This document shows positions 10,850 to 24,749 of a stretch of 64,000 nucleotides of DNA, one piece after another. Source of the stretch: Nautilus pompilius (lineage: Eukaryota; Mollusca; Cephalopoda; Nautilida; Nautilidae); contig JACATO010000304.1 of NCBI GenBank assembly GCA_018389105.1, positions 2,666,001-2,730,000 of the forward strand, in the 5' to 3' direction. Both the position numbers and the translations under genes were made by a program. Every line of letters starts with the position of its first letter. The stretch's first letter is position 1. Below the pieces are notes generated by a model. That model worked only from the letters and a program-made list of their open reading frames with translations, was not told the DNA's origin and made no database searches.

Positions 10850-11060
10850 AAATTTTAAGAAAATCCCTATGGGTCCTCGATTCGGTGAATACCGCTTCTC
10901 GGTGTCGGATGAGGTGGAATGGTAACTGTGTCTTGCTTCCCTGCACGAAAGAATCCCGAGTAGAGTTTTCTGCCTGAGTCACAGTGTAGCTAATCCGATT
11001 AGCTGGAATCGAACCCCGCTGACAAACTATATGTCTGAACCTGAAACATACACTAATCTA
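10850..11060 (-). repeat. Possible tRNA-derived SINE fragment
   Basis: On the minus strand, 11015-11005 reads GGTTCGATTCC, a perfect match to the Pol III B-box consensus. About 40 bases upstream on that strand lies tagattagtgta, a partial A-box match. No tRNA cloverleaf forms around it, so a tRNA gene is unlikely. A SINE head is the best reading, but no second copy is seen here. Confidence 0.25.
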
Positions 11061-14000
11061 TTACGGAATGGTTAGTTTTTCAAATACGCCATATGCTATT
11101 TTCCCATTAAAAGAAACCAACAAAAACCCCTATCTGACATTAAGGCGAAATCCATGAAACGAACAAGGAATGAAGCATCCATATTTACTCGGTTGATTTG
11201 TTTCACTTTAGACTACACATTTCTAACAACGGAAACAATTTCGGTGATTTGAATACTTGGGGTTTTTATGTTAGTATTATTTCTTTCGCAGCATTTCCCA
11301 GCCGGTATCCGCCTAACACCTATATTCTAGTTCCTGGAGTTTCATACTTGGTTACGTATACCACCAGTCTCGACAAATGTGAGCGAGCTTCCTGAATAAC
11401 ATTGCAGTAAATGTGTTCGCATTCTGGTTAAAACCCGGCTGATGTAATTACATCTCTGTATCGCTTGTGGAGGAATCTTTGTCAACCCAGAAGAAAAGAA
11501 TTTCTGCGATTTTGGTCATGAAAATAGCGCCGGAGTATAATGATACACCGAGTATTATTCAAAGTGATATTTCCACACAGCGCGATCTGGTGGTCAGCTG
11601 TGATAAGCTGCTGTTTTTGGCAGCACTTTATTAACCAGAAGATTAGAAAGCTGATTAACATACGTTAACTTATTAAGGATCAGTTAGCTTTGTTTATGGA
11701 ACATTGCATCGCTATTCTGCTTGGCGAACTATTGTGTTGACTTTGTTTAAGAACATTTCACTTCAGCAGGGAGTTAGAAATGGTGGCTGATGAGTATCAG
11801 TCTGGTGTCCAGGGGAGTTACCTGAGCGCGGTTGATAGGTGGGGGCATCTCTTGAACAGTGGTAACGGCACGAGCCAGTCAAAAATTACCAGCAGAATAT
11901 ATACTACATGTTACCGGAAAACCTTACTACAACTCTTTGTTTTTAGATGCTTGAGAAAATCCAGGTTACGGCTCTAGCGAGAAGAAGCCAAGCCAACGGA
12001 GGTACGCAAACTCGAAACACTGATTAATGCCATAGAGACGGGTGAACCTCGTTACCTATACGTCAGACCCTAGTATGCGACTTTAAGAGGTTCAGTCATT
12101 ACTGATTACCGTTTATCTTTAAGCAGCGATGCTGGAAGACAAAGAATTTAAGGATATTTCGACATGTTCCATTGTTAACAAAAATTTAGATAACGTACGA
12201 AAAACTAAACTATAGATCTTAATTGTTTTTTTTTTCTTAAAATAACGCTGAAGATATATTTTTTAATTATCTTTACTACTTGCATTTAAAGATATCTCTC
12301 ATTAATTAACATCTTCTAAAAGTATGACACATTCAGAATTAAACTTCTGATCTCATTTTAGTGAGAATAGCAAAATCCTTTTTTCAAACAGTTTATATTC
12401 ATTCAATCATCCATTCGTACTTACTGATGCTGCAAAAATTAAGCGGCTGACCAATGTCCGGACGCAGTCTGCTGTTTAAATTAGGTCTAGAAGACAACTT
12501 TTTGAAAACAAAGCTGAACAAAGAAATTTTCTCACACAGGACTTAAATTCCAAACCATATATTTGTCATTTTAAAAAAAGATGCATCGTAAAATGTTCTG
12601 TTACAGTAAACACTTTTTTAATGCAGCGCCAAACATTATTATTAATACGTAACTCTAAAGTGAATATAAATTGTAAAGCCAACTGAGAACATCGAATGGA
12701 CTTTAGGGTTATGAACTACATCCTTAATAACTTACGTAACAAATAATTATAGCTAGTTTCGTTTTGTGAGAAGCAACCATAAGAAAACCATTTTCTCAGG
12801 TAACTATTCAGAAGAATTCTGTGTTGCTTGACACATCCAGCCAGATTAAAGACGTTAGCCTATTAGTCAGGTTGTAATCCGAACATGATTTTTTAGATAA
12901 GTGTTTCGCGAAAAGTGAATTTTTTGTTTTGGTAAAATAATCTTTTTGCAGCTGTACCAACCACGTGAGTCTGTTAGATAACTTGGTGTCTTACGCGCTC
13001 GAGACAATTCGTGGGTGTATACAAAACTTTAGTAACTGAAATGACTATAGTTGGTTATTAACTTTCACTAATTCAATGCTGAAATGTAAATTATATAAAA
13101 AAGCACACCGTTTTACCTTATACGAAAATTCCATTAATCTTGGTGTTTCTATGGTTACGGACAATGTATAATTCGATAATTTCATGCTAGCATCTTGCAA
13201 TATTTCTAGCGCTTTAAACTGGCCTGAGGCGGCTAAGTCCTGGCAGCTTGTTGTCACCGTTAAAGCTAAGCTCCGTCTAATTACGATTAGTGGGTCGATT
13301 CTCAGATTATTATTAAGTACAATTTTATCAATGAAAAATATTTTAAATAACAGGATTTCCCTAAATTTTTTCCATCACTGATATATCTCCGACTTTGTTA
13401 AAAGAAACTTAAACGGCAAATAAAACTTATTTTTTGTTAATTCAGTAACCTTTCCAAAATAGTCTGCATGCTTTTGAGAAAACGATACTAATAAAATATC
13501 CACTAATAGATCATGTTATTTGTCGGAACTTCGTTTTAAAAACGTACAGACAGATTCACCGTTTTTCCTTTTATATTCTATTAAAGTAACCTCTGGTTCA
13601 TTCTTTTTCTGTAGTACACGTAGAATGTTACAGATAATAAAAAAACACTTTGGTCGGTCCTTGGTGTAATAGTGTTAACCCTCTCCCTTTTGGTCAGGCT
13701 TACTAACCAGCTAGGTAACTTGCAAAGATGATAACAGATTTCTTATGCCAGATTTTGAGGCAAGAATTGCTTGTACAAAACATTGTGCTCGACACGTCGA
13801 TAAAGCCATAGTTTTGGTAAGTAAAGACATGAATATCTGGGAGAATTTCCTTTTAAAAAAACCCAAAAACAACCAAATATGAAAACTGGCCGCTTCGGTT
13901 TTAGTAAGACTTTGTGACCTAATCGTAACAACCTGATTAGTAAACCAGATCTTTGGAGATTTACAGCAGAGAGATTATCTGCAAACGGATTAAGTATTAC

Positions 14001-16042
14001 TTAACACTATCTTATGTGACGGTTTAGCTTTGTCATTGCTTTCATTATTTCTTGATGTAACACATTCCAGATATTTTGTCTCGTATTCTTTTGTTTTCCT
14101 TTTTTAGTGAACAACATTTTGACATTGGAAGCTTTTAATAAAACTATTGTACGGTGCCTCTACTGTGACATAAAAGATGATTTTGTGAAATGTCTTCCTT
14201 ATTTATTCTTTAAACACCAAGATGTTGAAAATATATAATAATAAAAAGTTCTCAAGCAGTTATGAAAAACTGAAGGTTTTGCTTCTGTGTAGTGTTTATG
14301 ATGAGAAGAGATTGGCGAGATAACACCAACTCATCTCATCATTAAAAGAATCGGAGGCTGAAGATGTAGCATAAGACTGCCATGAATGGTGCACGGAAGA
14401 ATGTTGCTTTTTATTTTTAAAGTTCTGGCTTCGTTCGGGCAATCGCATCGTAAATAAAAACGGCGAGATTCTAAATTAGGATTTAGCTGGTAGATCTTTT
14501 AAAATGACAAATCCGTCCATGCAATTACACTAGCTGCTTGGAATAAATAAAGCTAAAGAAAAGTTTAGAAGGGATACATCGCTGAATGAGATGAAAGCAA
14601 AATTTTATAACAAGTGTCTACGATCCGACGACAAAATTCGAATCCACGAGCAGTGAGAACCGTCACAACAATGACCATGGATTTTTCTGGGTTATCTTCC
14701 AAGAATAACAACTTTGGTTGAGATTTTATCGCGGTAAGTCTTGAGTAACGTTTTCCTTCCTTCGCAAACTGAAGCCGCATCTGCGATTGAATTATTTTAC
14801 TGACATTTACCTCCAAAACGACGAAGTCAGCATTCATCTGGACTGAGCGGAGAAAACCGGTGCAATTTTTTTCAGGCTCACCAGACCGAACACTTCCGGT
14901 GTTTGTTTAACACGTAGAGGCACAAGATCATGTGAACTGAGGCGGGAATGAAAACCTCTAGGAAACGTGCGCTGATGTCTTCCCCTCCACTTCTTCAACA
15001 CAGTCACTGCTGTACCGAAAACAGATGGTATACCTCGAACAAAAAATTAGAGATGTTTCCAAAAATATCATCAGTAAATAGAAAACCTAAAAAAAGAAAT
15101 TTTGATTTTTAAAAAAAAAAAATTAATAAAATCTACCAACAATCTAATTACAATATTGTCAGCAGTATAAGGAACACAGCCGAGACCCTGTGACTGCCCC
15201 GGTAAAATACCCATAAGTTCACGAGTCAGAAAACATTCATGAATTGGGGAGAGACGTTTTATTCTAATATATTAGTTCGGATCTCATGCTGTTTATACTG
15301 CACAAATAATATGAACTAATCAGGTTAGTGTTTTCTCTTTAATTAAAGAAAATTTCACGTAATTAAAGCTTCTTTTTTACGGAATACAGATTATCATGAT
15401 TTGTTAGAACATCTCCGAAAACCGTAATATACTGTAGTATGTTTCCCAGATATAGCAAGAGCGGCTAATTTCCTCATACACAAAAACGTCAGTAAAAAAG
15501 GTTATTTCGAGATATATGAAGCCTGAAGTTGCTTTTAAAAAACTGAAAGGTGGTGTTCTCTGTCTTTAGAAATGATTCTTTAAACTAATCGCTATGCTAA
15601 ATGCAATTAAGTTTTAAAATAAATATTAAATATTAATTATGAACAAGATATATTTAGAAAACAAATTACAAAGATAGTGTTCAGTAATAATGATTAACAA
15701 TAATAACATTACATTTTCTAAGATAGATGAAATATGGAAGCTTTGTTCTGCTGTTTTGTGATAATATTATTTATTCTTTGGATTCTTAAAGAAAAATTCG
15801 TTTTCCATTGATTTGTCAGTCTCAACGATTTTCTTTACTTTATACACTACTACTAAACGGCTTTATCGACAAAATACTGAAGCTTCTATCTTTTCGCCAT
15901 TTCCTAATGCAAACAGCAGAATGCACGACTTTAATTATTTGGTACGTTAACATGATAAGTCGGACAAATTTCGGCATGAATATTGATCATCAGCTTCCGT
16001 TTTCATTACATTCTTGGTCACTATCTTTAGCTATAAGACACA

Positions 16043-16564
16043 CTCTCTCTCTCTCTCTACCTCCCTGTAATGACGTCAAGTCTCTCTCACTGTACTGACG
16101 TCATCTCTCTCTCTCTCTCTCCATCTCTCTCTACCTCCCTGTAATGACGTCAAATCTCTCTCTACCTCCCTGTAATGACGTCAAATCTCTCTCTCTGTAA
16201 TGTCGTCATCTCTCTCCCTCTCTCTCCATCTCTCTCTCTACCTCCCTGTAATGACGTCAAGTCTCTCTCACTGTACTGACGTCATCTCTCTCTTCTCTCT
16301 CTCTCTCCATCTCTCTCTACCTCCCTGTAATGACGTCAAATCTCTCTCTGTAATGTCGACATCTCTCTCCTCTCTCTCTCCATCTCTCTCTACCTCCCTG
16401 TAATGACGTCAAGTCTCTCTCACTGTACTGACGTCATCTCTCTCTACCTCCCTGTAATGACGTCAAATCTCTCTCTGTAATGTCGTCATCTCTCTCCCTC
16501 TCTCTCTCCATCTCTCTCTACCTCCCTGTAATGACGTCAAGTCTCTCTCACTGTACTGACGTCA

Positions 16565-16596
<32 letters not shown>

Positions 16597-16605
16597 CTCC
16601 TCTCT

Positions 16606-16652
<47 letters not shown>
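16043..16652. repeat. CT-rich minisatellite with twelve TGACGTCA palindromes
   Basis: This is related to the array at 3623-4015 but longer and with a higher-order unit. The block CTACCTCCCTGTAATGACGTC, continuing AAGTCTCTCTCACTGTACTGACGTCATC, recurs at about 16057, 16237, 16389 and 16517, separated by variable (CT)n. Exact TGACGTCA octamers start at 16071, 16096, 16145, 16176, 16252, 16277, 16331, 16404, 16429, 16458, 16532 and 16557. The right end (16565-16652) is almost pure CT. Confidence 0.9.
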
Positions 16653-16657
<5 letters not shown>

Positions 16658-17249
16658 CTGAATGACAATGACGTTATCGAAGGAAAAACCCATTTGGAAC
16701 TATCTGGTTATTGAGTTAAACTGCAGCATTCGTTTTTTTATGGCGTGAAAACGTTTAAGAACGATGGCAGAAAAACGTAAATTGACAGCTAAAATATGTA
16801 AAAATAAACATTCCAGCATAGAAATTACATTGATAGAAAAGCAATTTCTTGTTTTTTCGATTGAAATTGAACGGAATTTCTTTGCGACAAAATCATAAAA
16901 ACGTCAAATTCTTTTATCTGCATTTTGTACCGAAAACCATTAGTTTAAACTATATTCTGATGCATAACTTCTTTAGCATTCGACAATAGTAAATATACAG
17001 TTTAAATCCAATAAAACTCACTCGGATCATGAAATTGCGAAAAGAGAGAGCCCCACATTCAGCGGGTCTTGTGCAGTAAAATGCCTTTGTTTTTTTTTTA
17101 AATCTCGCCTGAAATTTGTAGAACAAATGGGCGAATACATCAAACTCCACGGAAACGACAAACCCTGATAAACTGATCCTCGTACGAATCGGAAAATCAA
17201 GCGTCTATCCAAAATGGACCAGCACAAGCCTCTGTTAAGATTTTAAGGC

Positions 17250-17957
17250 ATTTAGAGAAGTTACCAATCTCCGTGAGTACAATTCAGACACGGTTTTGTT
17301 GGTTGGAATTTATGTGGCGTATTGATAGAAGAAAACTCTTTGTTTCCTTGAAGAATCGAAGAGATCGACATTAGTTTCCCCAAGGACCATCTCTATTGGA
17401 TGTGGGTCCGATGGGTCACTATTCCATAGATTTGGATGACATTGTCGGACCTATATGCAGCGAAGATTCAGTAAAGCATTCCTTTCAAAGTGTTTCAGAC
17501 CAATGATCAGAGTGGGAGCCGGTCCATTATAGCATGGAACTGCTTCTCCCAAAAAGGGACACGCCCTATTCATCTTATCCAGGAAATAATGGATTGATTT
17601 ATTTACCTGAACATTTTTTACCAATGTACTAGAACAACACTGTAAAGATTGCTTCCCTCTCAGCTGGATTTTCCAACACGATAGTTCCAAAACACTCAAT
17701 CGGCATCATCACAGACCAGAACATCCCATTTCTAAAGGGCCAGTTGAAAAGTTTAATCCGAATCCAATAAGAATCTATAAAACGATACAGACAATGTGAT
17801 TAGGATGAAAAAGCCCAGAAATTTTGATTAATTGTTCCAAATTATTCCGTCGACTTGTGTCGATATTTGATTAGACCTGTTTATTCGTCTTGTGGACTCC
17901 ATGCCGAAGCGCTGTCAGACTGTAATTGATATTAATGGCCATACGACCAAATACTAA
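17250..17957 (+). mobile_element. Decayed Tc1-like transposon remnant (3' part)
   Basis: Scattered across frames on the + strand are pieces matching Tc1-type transposase in the right order. At about 17455-17560 there is the segment before the conserved GGGSVMVWG-like region (here degraded). At about 17668 there is a degraded FQHDxxPKH box (second aspartate). At 17892-17955 there is LVDSMPKRCQTVIDINGHTT, close to the usual Tc1 C-terminus. Stops and shifts are many, and no terminal repeats were identified. Open frames on the opposite strand over 17871-18332 are shadows of this. Confidence 0.7.
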
Positions 17958-19256
17958 CACTTCCTTGATCTTTTCATCATCTCCTGTAATCTCTAAAAAT
18001 TGGGGTTTTCTGACAAAATTCGTTTGGAACTTGTCATTATAAGATTTCATAATAATGCAAGAAAAGCTAGCGTGTGCAAAATTGTATATGTCAGTCGAAA
18101 GAACAAGAAACTGTATTTCTATCAGTGTAATGCCCATGTTTATTTTTACATATTTTGTGCGATAATTTATGCTTGTTCTGCCATCGTTCCTAAACTTCTG
18201 TCTGCCACAATGTATGTATGTGTGTGGGGGGCACTTGCAGTGATTCTTCATTATCCAACAACATATCGTGCGATGCCAACGTGCGAGTGAGCTACCAGCC
18301 AAGAGCCCATGCATTATTTCCACTGTATCCAAGATAGTAATAACTAATCATTACTAAAATATTTTTCAGAACTCCTGATTTAAATTTTAAAAAAATTATC
18401 GCATTATTTCTGTGAAATGATCTTACAAAATGCATGGCAGATTATCTCTCTTTATCACTTAAAATCATCATTATGCGAGCAATAAGAGAAAACTGGTAAA
18501 CAGCGAGTCCGTGCATTTCATACAATCGCGACTGTTCTAGCTTTTCATCTAAAAAAATAATAGCAGAAATTCAGCTCTATAAAGGATGTATTATTGATGA
18601 ATAAAGGTAATTTTCTTATCAATTCTGTAAAATGTCTCTTTGATACAGTGGCCTTTATTTGTATTCCAAATGTGTTTATATTATAACAATAACATGAAAC
18701 AGAATTATAGCACTAGTGAAAGTTTAAGACATCAGATTTTACTAACATTTCATAGTTAGAAAATGTAAGCGACACGCAGTCCGACTTAAAGGACTGACTG
18801 ACCAATCATTTTATTATTACTTTCAATATATATCTACTTAGATGCTTTTGAATTATATTTGCACGTTACACACTCACGCGCGTGCACATTTTAAATTCCG
18901 TCCAAACACGTGTTATTCAGCATAGGTTGAGCCACAAAGACTGTGAGACATTCTACCTTAAACTAAACAACACGTGGAAGATTGCAAACAAAACATACAT
19001 ATGCCTTGCTTTGGTTTCCTGTTGCTGCTATAATACCCGCGAATGCACACCTCTAGAAACAAACTTACTGGCCAGACCTGGAAATCAATCCGGGCGGGGC
19101 AGAAGAATCACGTGTCACCAAAAGTGGAGGTAAGCGTGAGTGATACAGAGAGGCATTAATAACTAAGTGTCAGCCTACTTCCAAAGAACAGGTAGATGAT
19201 TCAGAGATCAGTTGGATGGGTAAGAGGCAGGAGTCAGTTTTAAATAGCAGACATTT

Positions 19257-19298
19257 TGTGCGTGCGTGCGTGCGTGTGTTGTGTGTGTGTGTGTGTGA
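19257..19298. repeat. (GCGT)n/(GT)n microsatellite
   Basis: Four-base cgtg units pass into a gt dinucleotide run. Confidence 0.9.
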
Positions 19299-21697
19299 TT
19301 GATCTTTTTAAAGTAATGTTATTTTCTTTAAAAATAGATTAAAAATTAAAAGATAAATAAATATTTTTAGATAAATTTGTAGAATAAGTTATTCCCGAGC
19401 GAAAAGTAAAATATAATAAAGGAAAGATTACAGATTATGTATTCACGCTAAAGTAATTTCACTTTCTCCTGTCATTGGTGCTCTGTGCATCTTTATCATT
19501 TCTAAATTATTCTGTCTTTCTTTGCAGTTTTCTACTAAGCAACAAATCACAACTAAATACTGTATATACACTAATTTCGTCATATCACAGTTATTAATTG
19601 TTAGCGGGTTATTTTATATAATAAATTTCATTTGCTTTAAAACATTTATCTTCCTCTAGTGTTTGGCATCTTAAAATGGCGGTGGCCTGCGATTAACTGT
19701 AGCTTTTGAGGCGCGTGGCTCATGCGCATCGTGGATTTCGAAAACAGAGAAGAGTTCAGGAAGACACAGAGTCTGCACAGCTGATGTCCGCACCTGATGA
19801 AGAACTCTGATTTGACCTTTCTGGGTAAGTCCAGGAAGACCCCTTAAGACTTCACACGAAATTACGTGCAACTTCAACTGTCACAGCTGCTTTTAAATCA
19901 AATCCTAGTAACATTTAAAAGATTAAGTCACAACTGCGAATTTAAAAAAAATATATTAAAAAGTGAGTTTATCACCTTAAATTTCGCTCGGTAGACTCGT
20001 TTTCGAACCCAATCCCTTTTTACGTCAGACGTGCGTGCGTCGGGGATCTAATCAAATCACTCCAGTTTGGATTAATTTAATTTTCGTATTGCGGCAAGAA
20101 TCGATTAATGTATCTGACTCACAGACAGCCTCGAGTGACCACCCATTTCCATGATAGAACTGAACAAATTTCAGTCTGCGCTTTAATAAAGTAAATTTTG
20201 AAACAAAAGCTTCAGCCTATTTCGATTTAAGATTGATTTCCATCCACTCATTCTCAGGGTCTGCATCGTGAACTTACCAATCATGTACATTAACATACAA
20301 CTATTAGAAAAAGTAAACAATTTACATTAAAGATTTGGTTGATTGTCTATAAAATATTGAATATTTCATTGTTGGATCCACAATAGCCGCCACCGTGTTG
20401 CAATAGTCGTTAAAGGCAGTGGAAATAAACAAGAAACTTTAAAAGCAGCAAAAGTCACCCAGCGTGATTTGTCACACAGCGTGCGTACTTTAAGCCGAAT
20501 TCTGGAGCGAGCCAACGATAAATACTTTGAAAATAACGTAGGCGACATTTTATGAGACAGATGGAAAGCAGTCGGGTGTCTGTAAAGTATGACGATACTT
20601 TCAGAGCTAACCACCTACGCTCCTTCCATCGCACATTACCGTAAACCATTGACACGCATGTTTAATGCATTTCCTGCAAGAAAAAAAATAAAATGATTAG
20701 GGGCTAAAGTCAGCTGCTACACCTACTCCAAACTTCAAAGTTACCGTGAATATCTCAGCATAACAATACGTAGTTTCTGTCTTGCGTGAACGACAGGTGC
20801 TACATATGGAGGAAGGACATTGTAGAGCTCTTAGAACTGTTTGATTTTGAAACGAAAGGAATTACTGTTCTCTTCTGGATTAAAAGAAAATTATATTAAA
20901 GAAGTATCAGACATACTTCAAGACGCCTAACTTTATAGGAACACATGAAAATAAAATTAGCTTCTTTTTTTTTTTACAATAATCTTAAACAGTAGGTCGG
21001 CCACTTTTTAGAAGGCAAAATAATGATTTGTAACATTACTCTCAGCCCTGACGTCAGTTCCTTTTCCGCCGTTATAACGTCACTGTGTCTTGGAGTAGCA
21101 CTGAAGTCATATCTTACGGCGTGTAAATGATCCCAGAAAAGGAAAAAAAGTCGTAAGAGACATGATGGAATCTAGGCATTTCACAGGCGACTGGTGGATA
21201 ACTCTGTTTTCTGCTAGTCAGTGGTGTATGACACTGGAGCTTTAAAACATCCGCCGGCCACACTATTTCTTACGAGATATTGTTCCTCATGCTACAGTGG
21301 GAAAGGTATCCATATATAGGTAGCGAATGAAGTAATGCATAAACACCAACAGATGGGCTAATTATGATGGCCAGAAGATCAATAATTATCATTTAAATTT
21401 CACAATAGATCCGATCAAGTATACAAACAATAAATGCAGCGCAGTGACAGCCAGTGACTGTCATATGCCATTTGTGCTACTGTCTACCTTCGCTGACGTT
21501 TCGATATGTTTATTCCCACTGTTCTATGAAATAATACTGTAGAATATTTGGTATCTTTTAATGTGCTTTAATGAAAAATGACCCCCCCAAAAGTGTAGCT
21601 AGTCTTGGTAATCTGATAGTTGTTGCAAACATTATTTGGATTTTTTTTTTGCTCCTGCGCCTTAACCGCTACGAGTAGGAAGGTTTTGCTTAGGATC

Positions 21698-21698
<1 letters not shown>

Positions 21699-21768
<70 letters not shown>
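21699..21768. repeat. (GA)n microsatellite
   Basis: Nearly pure ga repeat with one extra g. Open frames reading Arg-Glu or Ser-Leu runs through it are artefacts. Confidence 0.95.
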
Positions 21769-21770
<2 letters not shown>

Positions 21771-24688
21771 GTCTGGCGATGGAACAGCACGCAACATATT
21801 CATGCACTTTAAGGAATCAAATTAGAAGAACCTGAGGTTTCGCGACGCGTTGTTAGGGAAGGAGAAATTCCCAGATATCTTAAAAAGATTTATTTGGAAA
21901 GAGGAAGAAAGAACGACAATAAAGTCAAAAAAGCTTCTATTCGGATCGGATTAAGGAAACATCGAGAGAGAGAGGAGAAAGGAAATTTCTCAAGATTAGT
22001 AAGAATGCTTGTTGACCAATATCTCGACGCGTGCACTCTTCATTTGTGCTATTCGCCACCTCAATCCCTCTTGAGAACAAAAGCAATTGAATTATTATCT
22101 GAATCGCCTAATATATCCAAGAAAAACGCCGGATGTGTTTTCCTTTTCTGAACAATAAATTGTTCACAACGTACAGATCATGCTAAACCCTGCTAGAGAT
22201 TCTGCTATGAGGTTCACAGGTTACATTTATGGGAAACCCTGACGAAGAATTCGTTTTCTTTGATTCTTCGAATAGTTTTATTTCTGTTGTTCGAAACAAA
22301 TGTGTTTATTTATTAACATGCAATATAAATAAACCTAAAAATATACATGTATTTCAGAAACATAATTATTCTTTTAGACGATATGAAACTGAAACTGGGA
22401 TTTTTTCTGCAATCCCCGGGGGAACAGATAAATTTTATCCTGATTTACGTTAAAAATAAATCGTTCTGAATGTTGGCAACTTCTTACAAAGTATTTGGTT
22501 GCAAATCGGAGTAGAAGCAGCCCCCTGCTGGAAGATATACACGCGCGGGCTGAGGGGACGTCCATGGGTTCAGGTGAATTACATCTCGGCGGAGAACATG
22601 AAATGCTAACGGAGATTTAAAGTTATACTTTCAAGGCGTTTGTATACATGTTCTGAATAATCTGACAGGAAGTACGGTGAATTATTTTAATCCAGTTTCA
22701 TATAATAAATATAGGCACAATTTCCCGCCCATCATCTCTTTAGAGGCCCTGACTGTGTTTATGTTCTCACTATGGACACAAAATAAATTTCCCAATTCAT
22801 CCATAAAATGTTTTTCTTCTACCATTTTTGAAGAAATGTCATAAATTCAAGTAAAATATAGCTTATCTACTCATTGGGCCCAGCCAAAGTTAAAGAGATC
22901 TATAGAGAAGATGCTTTGTACAAGACGTTAGCAGATTTTAGACCCCTGTCTCGCTGGGAGACTGTAGCTGGTCCCTACGGCTTGTGTTGTCCCAGACGCG
23001 GAAAATATGAGTGACCCCTGAATGTAATATTATTGTACACATGATAAGCCGACATGTGCACGGCACGAGCTCTCAGGGCAGGCACTGAGACTTACAGCAG
23101 CCACGGAACAGCGCTGACCCCTTTCACAAATCAACTGCTGACGTTACCAACATTCATAAAAGTAACTTCCGCTCCTGGCTGCTCTCGCGAGACATCTGTG
23201 GCGTTAAACATATGTGAAAAGAACACTTTGATTAGTTTTTTTTAAATATTTTATCAAGGAAAACGTACTCCAGTCTGATAGATGTACACGCGAGGCTAAT
23301 TATGGCTCCCAGAGTGACCCCGTGATACTTTTATTAGACAAGTCGCTTGACAGATTATCAAAGATGAAAGAAACCTGTGATTAATTAGCAATATTTCTGT
23401 CATATACACGGGAGTACCATCAACGTCTATTCCTTTAAAGAGCTTTCTACCAAAACAAAACAACAAAAAAAAAAACGATTTAAGAACAAACTCGCTTGAA
23501 AGGTCAAGATACAGGTCAGGTTAATTACAATATATAGGAATTTCCAACAATTAGTCAGCGAGTATTAATGACCAAACTACACCTCCGAGGTCAGGTGAGC
23601 TATTGTTACAGGATTGACGGATGTTTTAAAAGAAAGCGCATACTAGAGAATTCGACTTTGGTCGTGGTAAAACTGGTTTGTTTCACTCTGTGTTGTTGTG
23701 GAATTATTAAGAGATAACGGAATGTCTAGCTGTGGTGGTGCTTATCTACTGTTCTAGCGTCCGTTTATACAAAGAAAACTGTCAGAGATGAACGATAAAC
23801 AAGGAAATAAAATAAATACGACACCAGGTGAAACAATTTTAATTACTGACGAACACAAGCGGGTAAAGACAGCAACATTGTCATGAAAAACCCTGAGTCA
23901 GCAAACGAGTGGACTTAAAATCGAAGAATAAGCTATAAATCTTCAAATGTAGTATTTAGTAAATAAAACATCCTAAAGAAAAACTAGTCAAGATTAAGCT
24001 TGGTTGACCGTTACAACTGCACGAACCAGAAAATGTGACTAAAGCTACAGCGAAAACATTAACAGTTTTATCGAAGCTACTAAACTCGCAGGTGCCAATA
24101 TTCAGAGTCACAATGTGTGTGTGCATGTGTGCACAGGTAAAATCGTGGTTGTAGGATACTTATCACAACAAACCCCGGTAACAGACGTGTAAAATATGCG
24201 AGTTAAATAACAAACAGAGGTAAAGAAAGCACAAAACTAAATTTAAACTAAACGTATTAAAAAAAATTAAATTAAAAAGCCTTTGTTTTTTGAAGACCCA
24301 ATTATAGCGCTGAAGCCGTAAGGGGTGTTATGTCTTTGTTTAATAGCATTTAGAGCTACAGTCAAGAAAGAAAAATGAAATTCAGGCTTGGTATCCGACC
24401 GCATCGGAATAAATGTGAGAACTGAGCGCGTGGTTTTAAAAAATAAAATAAACGTTAAGATTTTTTTAAAAAAATACCACGGCTACAAATGTTGTTTTTT
24501 TTTAATAAGAAAGAGAGGGATTTTTGCAGAAGTGCACTAATTGCATCGCAGGACTTTAGGAGGAAATATACATTTTAACTAAATCAAATTTCTGGCAAGA
24601 AATTCGCAAAATCTCTTTACAGTGGGTTTTTTCCGCGCTCTTCTGTAGATCTTTTGTTTTAAAAGACCATAAAAATGGCCGTGTCGTG

Positions 24689-24749
24689 CACGTGCTCGGT
24701 TGTGTGTCATGATGGCCAATTGAGGTGGGCGGTGTAAATTATGACGTCA
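24689..24749. promoter_or_regulatory. Promoter-like cluster: E-box, CCAAT, CRE
   Basis: Within 61 bp there are CACGTG (24689-24694), CCAAT (24716-24720) and TGACGTCA (24742-24749), in a locally CpG-rich patch. This resembles a proximal promoter or enhancer. No gene is recognised immediately downstream on either strand, so the target is unknown. Confidence 0.35.

Larger units (their letters stand above)
9598..16042. other. Intergenic, no gene seen
   Basis: Both strands show only short open frames without recognisable domains or consistent splice context. Contents worth noting are an AAT microsatellite at 10603-10672, a lone TGACGTCA at 10250-10257 and a Pol III B-box-like sequence at 11005-11015. 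Confidence 0.5.
17960..24660. other. Intergenic, no gene seen
   Basis: No coding region with recognisable homology or splice structure. It contains a GT/GC dinucleotide repeat (19257-19298), a GA microsatellite (21699-21768) and a lone TGACGTCA (21049-21056). Confidence 0.5.

Noticed and set aside
11005-11015. A tRNA gene on the minus strand
   Set aside because: The B-box is perfect, but the flanking bases do not pair as a T-stem and no acceptor or anticodon arms are visible.
14565-14837. A 90-codon minus-strand frame in the intergenic region
   Set aside because: It reads somewhat like a protein but matches no family I know and has no neighbouring exons.
17871-18332. A 153-codon minus-strand frame
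   Set aside because: Its right part has no recognisable domain and its left part lies opposite the + strand Tc1 C-terminus, whose order and wording match the family.
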